The position numbers were made by a program, and so were the translations under genes. DNA of 64,000 nt from Hymenobacter sp. IS2118 (lineage in GTDB: Bacteria; Bacteroidota; Bacteroidia; Cytophagales; Hymenobacteraceae), in contig NZ_JNLX01000157.1 of assembly GCF_000715495.1 (NCBI RefSeq), forward strand, positions 25,764 through 89,763, in the 5' to 3' direction. The notes beneath the pieces were generated by a model. It saw nothing but the letters and a program-made list of their open reading frames with translations. It did not search any database and was not told where the DNA came from. Positions 17,269 through 24,368 of the stretch are shown here, one piece after another (within the stretch, counting starts at the first letter, position 1; each line of letters begins with the position of its first letter).

Positions 17269-18696
17269 ATGTCAATTAATACTCTGCGCTTATCCCGCCT
17301 GACGGGCGGTCTTATTCTTTATCTCATTTGCGCGGGCGTTCTGCCGGCCGCCGCCCGGCCGGCCGCGGTCGCAGTGGCCGCTACCGACGATGCCCCGGCC
17401 CTCGATGGCCTGTGGAAGGGCCAGCTGAAAGTGCCGGGCGGGCAGCTCGAAGTCATTTTTCGGCTTCGTAAGCTGATGGGCAACGACTATTACTGCGACC
17501 TCGACGTGCCCCAGCAGAAAGTGAGCCGCATGGCGGTGAAAGCCGAAGTGAAAGGCGATACCGTGCGCCTCTACGCCGAGGAAGCCGCTACCCGCTTCAT
17601 CGGCCGCCTCTCTGCCGATGGCAAGCAGATGAACGGCACCTGGCAATCGCCGGGATTTAAAACGCCAATGGTGCTGAATTTCAGCGCCATGCCCGATATA
17701 AGTGCTAAAAATGTGCGCCTCACCCCGCCTTACCGCGAGGAGGAAGCCACTTTCACCAACCTCACCGTGAACACGCGGCTCGGCGGCATGCTCACCATTC
17801 CGGCCGGCCAGGGGCCGTTTCCGGCCGTAGTGCTGCTCAGCGATGCTGGCCCGCAGGACCGTGACGGCACCGTGGGCGACTTTGCCCCACTGGGCCTGTT
17901 GGCTGATTTTCTTACGCGCCGGGGCATCGCCGTGCTGCGGTTTGATGACCGGGGCGTGGGTAAATCCGGCGGTACGGCTGCCGTCAGCACCGCCGATTTG
18001 GTGAGCGATGCCCAGGCAGGCATGAATTTCTTGCGCACCCGTCCCGAAATTGATTTGGCACATCTGGGCCTGATTGGGCACGGCGAAGGCGGTAATGTGG
18101 CACTGCTGGCGGCGGCGCAACCCTTGCCGCCGGCTTTTGTAGTGGCCCTGGCCGCTTACGGCCTGCCGGGCCGCGAAATTGTGGTGCAGCAACAGGCTAC
18201 CACGCTCCGCACCCTGGGCACCGACAACAACCAGATTGAGGCCGCGACCAAGCGGCAGCAGGCCATGCTCGAAATCATTCGGCAAACGACCGATAACGCC
18301 CAGGCCCAGGCCATTGTGGCCAACATGCTCAAGCAGAACAACGCCGCTATCGACAATGCTACCGCCCAATCGAGCGCGGCCGAGATGACGTCGGCCCGCT
18401 ACCGGTTTTTCCTCGCCTTCAACCCGGTGCAGCAGCTCACGGGCGTTTCCTGCCCGGTATTGCTCCTGAACGGCACCAACGACCTGACCATCAATGCTGA
18501 TGCTAACCAGAAAGCATTGCAAAAAGGACTGGCGCTCAATAAGAATGTGACGGCCAAGAAATTGTCCGGTGTCAACCACCTCTTTCAGCCGGAGGCTACC
18601 AAGTGGCCCATCATCAACGGCCAGCAGCAGCCCAACTTCTCGCCCGAAGCCGAGGAAACTATCCGGGAATGGATTGTGGCGCAGAGCAAAAAATAA
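17269..18696 (+). CDS. Secreted alpha/beta-hydrolase-fold protein lacking the nucleophile serine (copy 1)
   Basis: 475 residues. A signal peptide (residues about 10-30) is followed by a beta domain (LDGLWKGQLKVPGGQLEVIF, about 45-150) and an alpha/beta hydrolase domain with FDDRGVGKSGG, LLLNGTNDLT and GVNHLF, the latter two holding the expected acid and histidine. The nucleophile elbow reads IGHGEGGN: glycine 272 stands where related Bacteroidota hydrolases carry serine (GHSEGG). The same change is in the paralogue at 21518. Either catalysis is lost or it uses another residue. It faces a CarboxypepD_reg gene (20057), repeating the arrangement at 21.5-23.9 kb. Confidence 0.82.
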   Translation: MSINTLRLSRLTGGLILYLICAGVLPAAARPAAVAVAATDDAPALDGLWKGQLKVPGGQLEVIFRLRKLMGNDYYCDLDVPQQKVSRMAVKAEVKGDTVRLYAEEAATRFIGRLSADGKQMNGTWQSPGFKTPMVLNFSAMPDISAKNVRLTPPYREEEATFTNLTVNTRLGGMLTIPAGQGPFPAVVLLSDAGPQDRDGTVGDFAPLGLLADFLTRRGIAVLRFDDRGVGKSGGTAAVSTADLVSDAQAGMNFLRTRPEIDLAHLGLIGHGEGGNVALLAAAQPLPPAFVVALAAYGLPGREIVVQQQATTLRTLGTDNNQIEAATKRQQAMLEIIRQTTDNAQAQAIVANMLKQNNAAIDNATAQSSAAEMTSARYRFFLAFNPVQQLTGVSCPVLLLNGTNDLTINADANQKALQKGLALNKNVTAKKLSGVNHLFQPEATKWPIINGQQQPNFSPEAEETIREWIVAQSKK

Positions 18697-18735
18697 TCAC
18701 TGACTCTCGGTGATTAACCTTGATTTCGCTGATTC

Positions 18736-18773
18736 AAAAATCCCCTGGCTTGGTAGAGTCAGGGGATTTTTTT
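18736..18773 (+). terminator. Intrinsic terminator after hydrolase copy 1
   Basis: Stem AAAAATCCCCTG (18736-18747) pairs with CAGGGGATTTTTTT (18760-18773), ending in a T run 40 bases after the stop. Its core CCTGGCTTGGTAGA is also found in the hairpin at 19940-19969. Confidence 0.8.
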
Positions 18774-18876
18774 ATGTGCTGGCAGCACTGCTCTACAGTG
18801 GTCGAGCGTGCCACTCTCCTTCAGCGAAATCACGGTTGATAAGTGAGCACGCACGAGTAAGCATAGCCTCCAGGCT

Positions 18877-18957
18877 GTCATGTCGAGCGCAGCCGAGGCA
18901 TCTCGCTCGCACCGCTCAATGAAGCGAGCAAGATGCCTCGGCTGCGCTCGACATGAC
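18877..18957. repeat. Palindromic element family R, copy 4
   Basis: 34-bp arms (18877-18910; 18924-18957) with one mismatch, starting GTCATGTCGAGCGCAGCC. It lies in the expanded spacer between hydrolase copy 1 and the IS element. Confidence 0.88.
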
Positions 18958-19027
18958 CACACGCAACACGCTTCATGTGCGCGATTATTTAAGCAGTGGT
19001 GCAAAAGTAACCGTAGCAAAAAAGCGG

Positions 19028-19115
19028 GTCATGCTGAGCTTGCCGAAGCCTCTCTACCGCACCGTTGGAGTTGTTCAACGAGGCGGTAGAGAGGCTTCGA
19101 CAAGCTCAGCATGAC
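19028..19115. repeat. Palindromic element family R, copy 5
   Basis: 33-bp arms (19028-19060; 19083-19115) with one mismatch, of the CTTG(C/T)C/CTACCGC variant. The upstream flank GCAAAAGTAACCGTAGCAAA resembles that of copy 3. The IS element inserted 12 bases to its right. Confidence 0.88.
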
Positions 19116-19127
19116 GGTTAAAATTTA

Positions 19128-19873
19128 GGGGCTTAGGAAGCAAAAACCAGAAAATGGGGCATAACTTACTGTTATGCAATCAGCTAACCGCTATTATAAG
19201 TGCAGCAAAATTTCAGAGGTCAAATTTCGCTACTTGCTGCGCCTGTTTGCCTTGGATTTGACGGCCTCGGATACGGCCCGGCTCACGGGCCTGAGCGTGC
19301 GGGCTGTCAATGAAATTTACCTGCGGCTGCGCCACCGGCTCCTGGCCTGGAGCCCCGTGCCGGCTGAACTCGACGGGGCCGTCGAACTCGACGAGAGCTA
19401 CTTCGGCCCGCGCCGGGTGCGCGGCAAACGGGGCCGCGGGGCCGGCGGTAAAACCATCGTCTTTGGCCTGTTCAAACGTGGCGGGCAGGTGTACACGGAA
19501 ATCGTACCCGACTGCTCGAAAAAAACCTTGCAGGCCATCATACGCGGCAAAATCGACGTGGCCGCCATGGTCAATACCGACGGCTGGCGCGGCTACGACG
19601 GGCTGGTGGACGTGGGCTTTGACCGCCACTTCCGCGTCCGCCACGGCCAGAACGAATTCGTGGGCGGCGCTTCGCATATCAATGTCATTGAATCCTTCTG
19701 GAGCTTCGCCAAAGCCCGCCTTCAGCAGTTCAAGGGCGTACCCAAGCACACCTTTTTGCTGCACCTGAAAGAGTCTGAATTTCGCTTCAATCATCGTTAC
19801 GAGGACCTTTATAAACTGCTCCTTAAATTACTTCGCCAACAGCCCCTCTAACCAAGTTTGCTTCCTAAGCCCC
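19128..19873. mobile_element. IS1595-family (ISXO2-like) insertion sequence, complete
   Basis: 746 bp bounded by 17-bp perfect terminal inverted repeats (GGGGCTTAGGAAGCAAA at 19128-19144 and its complement at 19857-19873). The direct repeat AAATTTA flanks it on both sides (19121-19127 and 19874-19880), close to the 8-bp target duplications reported for IS1595. One intact transposase gene. Perfect ends and flanks suggest recent insertion. Confidence 0.88.
19174..19851 (+). CDS. IS1595-family (ISXO2-like) transposase
   Basis: 225 residues. A short helix-turn-helix region (TASDTARLTGLSVRAVNEIY, about 30-50) is followed by the DDE-type ISXO2 domain. The acidic residues are seen in VELDESYFG (about 73), VNTDGWRGY (about 134), and HINVIESFWSFAK (about 170). 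Many family members carry an extra N-terminal zinc-ribbon; this one lacks it and starts near the helical region, as some short ISXO2-like members do. It catalyses cut-and-paste movement of the element at 19128-19873. The gene is uninterrupted. Confidence 0.88.
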   Translation: MQSANRYYKCSKISEVKFRYLLRLFALDLTASDTARLTGLSVRAVNEIYLRLRHRLLAWSPVPAELDGAVELDESYFGPRRVRGKRGRGAGGKTIVFGLFKRGGQVYTEIVPDCSKKTLQAIIRGKIDVAAMVNTDGWRGYDGLVDVGFDRHFRVRHGQNEFVGGASHINVIESFWSFAKARLQQFKGVPKHTFLLHLKESEFRFNHRYEDLYKLLLKLLRQQPL

Positions 19874-19939
19874 AAATTTAATACGATTACTTATGCACAC
19901 CTGCTTAGTCGCTGATTAGCAACTATCAACTGTAATAAA

Positions 19940-19969
19940 AAAACCCTGGCTCGGTAGAACCAGGGTTTT
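19940..19969 (-). terminator. Intrinsic terminator for the CarboxypepD_reg gene (copy 1)
   Basis: Arms AAAACCCTGG / CCAGGGTTTT. On the minus strand the stem runs into eight T's. It lies about 90 bases beyond the stop of the gene at 20057. The rest of 19881-20056 holds AATCAGCG-AAATCACGGTTAATCACC-type short repeats (20012-20058), with an inverted partner at 18698-18735. Confidence 0.7.
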
Positions 19970-20056
19970 ACAGGAACTATCGGTGTAGCTAAACCAATGG
20001 TTAAACACGACGCCCTCAATCAGCGAAATCACGGTTAATCACCGCTAATCAGCGAT

Positions 20057-20956
20057 TTATTTAATCATATCCACTTCGGCCTTAATCATGGCGTTGTAGC
20101 GGCGGCCCTGGTCGTTAGCCAACGTGAGCAGGTTCCAGCCCTTGCCAATAGTATAGCTCCAGGTGCGGCTTTCCTTGAACTCGAAGGTGGGACGCATAAT
20201 CTGGCCGTAGGGCGTGTAGTTGTCCATGAAGTTGGTGGTGTAGAACTTGTCGCCGCCCACAATCCACTCCATGGCCACGAAGAAGCCTTCTTCCGGCGCT
20301 GGAATATTGTAGGTGCTCAAGTCGATGGTATACCATTCGCCGCCGCGCGAAGCCGACACCACTACGTTTTCGGTGAGCAGGTCGGTGTTGGGGGCGTTGT
20401 AGTTGCCGTCGGCCTTGTAGATACGCACCCGGAAGGGCTCGCGGGGGAAACCATTTTCCCCGATGTAAAAGGACACCGTGCGCACGTTGCCCAGCTTCTT
20501 CTGCTTCTCGTTTTTCACGAAAAAGGCGTACTGGCTGCCGGGCAAGCCCTGAATCATGCCTTCGCCGGGGTTGTTTGAGTTGGAGCCGAGCACAAGGTTT
20601 TTCACCTTACCGCCTCTAACCGTCACGTTGGCGAGCTCAATAACCCGCTTATCAAGTTCGATGATAAGGTCTTCGGTACCGCCACGCTTGATTACGACGG
20701 CACTGCGCGCGTAGCCTAGCGTCATAACAATAAGGGAATCCTGGCTCGCCTTTTCGAGGCCGGCCAGCTGAAAGTAGCCGTACTCGTTGGTTAGTGCGCC
20801 CGTGCCCTCTTCCCGCAGGCTAATGGAGGCAAAGGGAACCGGGTCTTTGGTTTTGGCATCCACAACCCGGCCCGTAACACGGTTTTCCTGTGCCCAGCCC
20901 AGTGCTGGCAACAGCAACAAAGCCCAAAATGCAAGAACAGGTATGCGTTTCATCAT
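20057..20956 (-). CDS. CarboxypepD_reg-like domain protein (copy 1)
   Basis: 299 residues. A signal peptide (ending ALGWA) is followed by a CarboxypepD_reg beta domain (VTGRVVDAKTKDPVPFASIS ... GYFQL, about 25-100) of the kind that opens TonB-dependent receptors. Here it is followed by a 170-residue C-domain with no barrel (GEGMIQGLPGSQYAFFVKN ... YNAMIKAEVDMIK). I do not know the function of that C-domain; an outer-membrane or surface role is inferred from export. The paralogue at 22960 has exactly the same length and near-identical C-terminal half. The ATG at 20956 is preferred; a second Met follows directly. Confidence 0.8.
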   Translation of the reverse strand: MMKRIPVLAFWALLLLPALGWAQENRVTGRVVDAKTKDPVPFASISLREEGTGALTNEYGYFQLAGLEKASQDSLIVMTLGYARSAVVIKRGGTEDLIIELDKRVIELANVTVRGGKVKNLVLGSNSNNPGEGMIQGLPGSQYAFFVKNEKQKKLGNVRTVSFYIGENGFPREPFRVRIYKADGNYNAPNTDLLTENVVVSASRGGEWYTIDLSTYNIPAPEEGFFVAMEWIVGGDKFYTTNFMDNYTPYGQIMRPTFEFKESRTWSYTIGKGWNLLTLANDQGRRYNAMIKAEVDMIK

Positions 20957-20988
20957 CGCCGGAGATAATAATAATGGATGTAGTTTGG

Positions 20989-20996
20989 CAAATTTA
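20989..20996 (-). promoter_or_regulatory. -7 promoter element TAAATTTG for CarboxypepD_reg copy 1
   Basis: The minus strand matches TAnnTTTG, 33 bases before the ATG at 20956. The spacer 20997-21381 is AT-rich and otherwise shows no gene I can support. Confidence 0.55.
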
Positions 20997-21381
20997 CTAG
21001 TTCTCAGTCATTATATCGCCATCCATGGCCAGGGAGCGCAACAAATGATTTGTTAAATCCAAATTAAATGGGCCAATACCATTAAAAAGAAGATAAATAT
21101 TGGGCAAAAATTTATTAATCAAGCCTTTAGGTTTTGAAAAAAAAGGCCCCGGTACTGCACATCGAAAGTAACGAAAAGTGTTTTTTCTGCCTAACCAGAG
21201 TTTTACGACCACAGTACATTTTCCTTATTTGCCGGTAATTGCTTCGAAATTCATTACGTGGCAGGGTTGAAAACGGATTGGCACGACTTGCATCAAGGGA
21301 CATCAGGGCCAATGCTTCCGGCACAGGGCGGGTACCATAGACGGGCTTTGGCTTGGCTGCGAAGGTGATGTTAAATATTTA

Positions 21382-21495
21382 ATGCAATATATTTATAATG
21401 AACTGATTGAAGCGTTTGTTGCTGAGACGGAAGGCCCGGCGGTGGCGCTGGTTACGGCGGGAGTTATGCTATTGCTTATCTTTCGGGTGCCATAA
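21382..21495 (+). CDS. Possible 37-residue membrane protein upstream of hydrolase copy 2
   Basis: A short frame, ATG 21382 to TAA 21495. The N-terminus is acidic (MQYIYNELIEAFVAETEGP) and the C-terminal half is one hydrophobic segment (AVALVTAGVMLLLIFRVP). It ends 22 bases before the ATG at 21518, so it could be a small membrane protein or a leader. No strong ribosome-binding site is visible and no counterpart is seen before hydrolase copy 1. Chance occurrence cannot be excluded. Confidence 0.3.
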   Translation: MQYIYNELIEAFVAETEGPAVALVTAGVMLLLIFRVP

Positions 21496-21517
21496 GTCTA
21501 TTTACAACAAGTGCACA

Positions 21518-22936
21518 ATGAAAAGGTGGGTAATTTGGGTGGTACTGTTGCTGACTGGATGCAGCATTGGTACTGCCTGGGCCAACGGCCGCGCGCCGAG
21601 GGGAGAAAGCCTGCCTCTGGGGGGCTTATGGAAGGGGAAACTGTCCGTTTTAGGGGGGCAGCTGGATTTGACCATCAGCGTGGTGCCGTTGGCGAACGGC
21701 CAGTACTTTGCCGCCCTCGACGTGCCCGCCCAAAAGGTGAACCGCATGGTCACGGAAATGACCGTTCGCGGCGATTCCGTGCTGTTGTACATGCCGGCGG
21801 CGGGCAGCCGCTACGCCGCCCGCTTCGATGCCGCCAAGCGGGAGTTGATTGGCGTCTGGACCCAGGGCGGGGTAAAGTCCCCGCTGCGGCTGCGGTACGC
21901 GCCAATGCCAAGCCTCAGCGGACCCGGCACACGCCTGGCCCCGCCCTACCGCGAAGAGGAGGTTGCATTTGATAATGCCGTATCGCGCTTAAATTTTAGC
22001 GGCACGCTCACGGTGCCGCCCGGCACCGGGCCCTTCTCGGCCGTGGTGCTGGTGAGCGACCTCGGCGCTCAGGACCGTGACGGTACCGTGGGCAACTATC
22101 GCATGATGGGCGCCTTGGCTGATTACCTTACCCGCCGGGGCGTCGTCGTACTCCGCTATGATGACCGGGGGGTGGGGCAGTCGGGCGGGAGCACGGCCAC
22201 CGCCACCACCGCCATGCGGGTGAGCGACGTGCAAGGCGCCATCAACTTTCTGCGCTCCCGGCTGGAAGTCAACATTGCCCGCATTGGTGTGGTGGGCCAC
22301 GGCGAAGGCGCCAACGTGGCCTTATTGGCTGCGGGGCAGCCGTTGCCGCCAGCCTTCGTGGTTTCGTTGGCGGGCTACGGCCTCACGGGCGAACAAACGT
22401 TGCTGCAACAGCTGCTGATGCAGCAGCGCGCCCAGAAACTGGAACCTGCTGCGATGCAGGCGGCCTACGAGCGGCGGCGTACGATGTACAGCATCATCCG
22501 GCTAACTAATCCGGCGCAGGCCCGCGCCATTGTGAGCAACATGCTGCGCCAGGACCAGCCCGGCCTTGATGCTCAGGCTATTCAAAAGGCGGCATCACAG
22601 CTGCTGACGCCCTGGCAGCGCTCTTTTCTGGCCTTCGACCCGTTGGAGGACCTGAACGAAGTGCGCTGCCCGGTGCTGCTGCTCAGCGGCACTGCCGATG
22701 AAGTGGCTCCCGCCGAGCTGCATCAGGTAGCGCTGGAAAAAGAGCTGAAAAGCTTCAATCGCCAAACGGTTGCCAAGCGTTTGCCGGGCGTCAACCACCT
22801 TTTTCAGCCCGCGAAATCGGAATGGACACTGATGAATGGCGAATTGAGTCCCCTGTTTTCGCCTGTGGCACAGGAAACGATTCGGCAGTGGCTGGTTGAT
22901 TTGGACAAGCCAAGCAAAGTGTTATTCTCTAAATAA
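21518..22936 (+). CDS. Secreted alpha/beta-hydrolase-fold protein lacking the nucleophile serine (copy 2)
   Basis: 472 residues, paralogous along its whole length to the protein at 17269. The signal peptide carries a possible lipobox (LLLTGCS), so this copy may be a lipoprotein. A beta domain (LGGLWKGKLSVLGGQLDLTI) is followed by the hydrolase domain with YDDRGVGQSGG, LLLSGTADEV and GVNHLFQP. The elbow reads VGHGEGAN: glycine 262 replaces the expected serine, and the following residue also differs (GGN to GAN). The ATG at 21518 begins the signal; a longer in-frame reading from 21407 is not supported. Only 23 bases separate its stop from that of the facing CarboxypepD_reg gene. Confidence 0.82.
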   Translation: MKRWVIWVVLLLTGCSIGTAWANGRAPRGESLPLGGLWKGKLSVLGGQLDLTISVVPLANGQYFAALDVPAQKVNRMVTEMTVRGDSVLLYMPAAGSRYAARFDAAKRELIGVWTQGGVKSPLRLRYAPMPSLSGPGTRLAPPYREEEVAFDNAVSRLNFSGTLTVPPGTGPFSAVVLVSDLGAQDRDGTVGNYRMMGALADYLTRRGVVVLRYDDRGVGQSGGSTATATTAMRVSDVQGAINFLRSRLEVNIARIGVVGHGEGANVALLAAGQPLPPAFVVSLAGYGLTGEQTLLQQLLMQQRAQKLEPAAMQAAYERRRTMYSIIRLTNPAQARAIVSNMLRQDQPGLDAQAIQKAASQLLTPWQRSFLAFDPLEDLNEVRCPVLLLSGTADEVAPAELHQVALEKELKSFNRQTVAKRLPGVNHLFQPAKSEWTLMNGELSPLFSPVAQETIRQWLVDLDKPSKVLFSK

Positions 22937-22959
22937 GCTACAAGTCAAAAGCTGCAAGC

Positions 22960-23859
22960 TTATTTAATCATGTCTACTTCGGCCTTAATCATGGCGTTGT
23001 AGCGCAGGCCCTGGCTGTTGGCGGCGGTGATGAGGCTCCAGCCCTTGCCGATGGAGTAGTTCCAGGTGCGGCTTTCCTTAAACTCGAAGGTGGGCCGCAT
23101 AATCTGGCCGTAGGGCGTGTAGTCGTCCATGAAGTTGGTGGCGAAGAACTTATCGCCGCTCACCACCCATTCCATGGCCACGAAGAAGCCTTCTTCCGGC
23201 GCCATGATGTTGTAGGGCGTCAGGTCGACGGTGTACCACTGCCCGCCTTGCGGCGCGGAAACCACCACGTTTTCGGTGAGCAAGTCGGTGTTGGGGGCGT
23301 TGTAGTTGCCGTCAGCTTTGTAAAGCCGCACCCGGAAGGGCTCGCGGGGGAAACCATTTTCACCGATGTAGAAGGATACGGTGCGCACGCTGCCCAGGCG
23401 CTTCTTTTTATCATTTTTCACAAAGAAGGCGTACTGACTGCCGGGCAGGCCCTGAATCATGCCTTCGCCGGGGTCATTGGACTTGGCACCAAGGCCTAAG
23501 TTTTTGATTTTCCCCGCCTTCACCACCACGTTGCTCAGCTGAACCGCGCGCTTGGCTACTTCGATGGTAAGGTTGGCTACGGCCACGCCGCGCTGCACCA
23601 GCACCGTCCGCCGGGAATAGCCGAGCGCCTCCACGACCAAGGAGTCTTCCGCATTTTTGCTGGGCGTGGGTACCACAAACTGGCCGTGCTCGTTGCTGAG
23701 CGCGCCAATTTGTTCACTTTTGAGCCCAACAGACGTGAAGGGTAATGGCTCTTTGGTGTCTTTGTCCACAATCACGCCCTTTATCTGACTCTGCTGAGCC
23801 CAACCTGACGTTGCAGTGATGACTGAGAATAATGCTATAAGAAGTAGGCGTGAACTCAT
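22960..23859 (-). CDS. CarboxypepD_reg-like domain protein (copy 2)
   Basis: 299 residues, paralogue of 20057-20956. It has a signal peptide (MSSRLLLIALFSVITATSGWA), a CarboxypepD_reg domain (IKGVIVDKDTKEPLPFTSVG ... VVPTP) and the same C-terminal domain with long identical stretches (GENGFPREPFRVR, YGQIMRPTFEFKESRTW). The N-terminal halves are less alike than the C-terminal halves, suggesting stronger constraint or later exchange in the C-domain. The ATG at 23859 is chosen because it begins the signal and gives exactly the paralogue's length. Confidence 0.8.
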   Translation of the reverse strand: MSSRLLLIALFSVITATSGWAQQSQIKGVIVDKDTKEPLPFTSVGLKSEQIGALSNEHGQFVVPTPSKNAEDSLVVEALGYSRRTVLVQRGVAVANLTIEVAKRAVQLSNVVVKAGKIKNLGLGAKSNDPGEGMIQGLPGSQYAFFVKNDKKKRLGSVRTVSFYIGENGFPREPFRVRLYKADGNYNAPNTDLLTENVVVSAPQGGQWYTVDLTPYNIMAPEEGFFVAMEWVVSGDKFFATNFMDDYTPYGQIMRPTFEFKESRTWNYSIGKGWSLITAANSQGLRYNAMIKAEVDMIK

Positions 23860-23879
23860 ATTATTAGGGGTAGAAAGCA

Positions 23880-23887
23880 CAAAATTA
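23880..23887 (-). promoter_or_regulatory. -7 promoter element TAATTTTG for CarboxypepD_reg copy 2
   Basis: The minus strand matches TAnnTTTG, 21 bases before the ATG at 23859, the same placement as in copy 1. Confidence 0.5.
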
Positions 23888-24031
23888 CAAATAGTGGGGT
23901 GAAAGTTATTGTAAAATTTCGGGAGAAACAACCCTTCTTTTTGAGTGTAAGGCCATGAACCTTATTGGAGGCCCGCAAAGTGGCATTTTTTGCTTCAAAA
24001 AAACCTGGTGGCGAATAAGCGGTTGGCATTG

Positions 24032-24039
24032 TACCTTTG
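24032..24039 (+). promoter_or_regulatory. -7 promoter element TACCTTTG for feoAB
   Basis: Exact TAnnTTTG match 41 bases before the GTG start of feoA. Confidence 0.6.
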
Positions 24040-24079
24040 TTTGTATTCTTTCTAAATAAGCTTTCCCCGTTTCCTGCCC

Positions 24080-24358
24080 GTGGCATTTTTCCGCAATTCC
24101 TCTCCGCTTGTTGCTGCCGGTGTGGCCGCCCGCCGTACTGCCAAAGACCTGCGCCTGGGCGAATCCGGCACCATTTGCTGCCTCGAAGACCCCGAAATGG
24201 CACTTAAGCTGCTGGAGATGGGCTGCGTGCCCGGCGTGCAGGTGCGCCTGAGCGGCCGGGCGCCCCTGGGCGACCCGCTGATGCTGGTGCTTGGCGACCA
24301 GGAATACACGCTGTCGGTTCGGGCCAGTGAGGCCGCTACCATTTTATTGAAAGAGTAA
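24080..24358 (+). CDS. feoA: Ferrous iron transport accessory protein FeoA
   Basis: 92 residues with the SH3-like FeoA fold pattern: LRLGESGTICCLEDPEMALKLLEMGCVPGVQVRLSGRAPLGDPLMLVLGDQEYTLSVRASEAATI. FeoA is a small cytoplasmic protein that associates with FeoB. The start is a GTG at 24080, since no ATG precedes the domain. The feoB gene follows after 10 bases, so the two are certainly cotranscribed. The -7 promoter at 24032-24039 fits this transcript. No Fur box was recognised by eye. Confidence 0.88.
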   Translation: MAFFRNSSPLVAAGVAARRTAKDLRLGESGTICCLEDPEMALKLLEMGCVPGVQVRLSGRAPLGDPLMLVLGDQEYTLSVRASEAATILLKE

Positions 24359-24368
24359 AGCGCAGCGT

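Noticed and set aside
18877..19115. Two neighbouring repeats as a possible CRISPR array
   Set aside because: They are self-complementary hairpins of two different cores, unequal in size, with no regular spacers or cas genes.
21279..21292. TGGCACGACTTGCA as a sigma-54 promoter before hydrolase copy 2
   Set aside because: Both halves look right, but GG and GC are 8 rather than 10 bases apart, which sigma-54 does not tolerate.
24080..24358. Riboswitch or Fur box before feoA
   Set aside because: I looked for a conserved palindrome or aptamer-like structure in 23888-24079 and saw only the -7 element.
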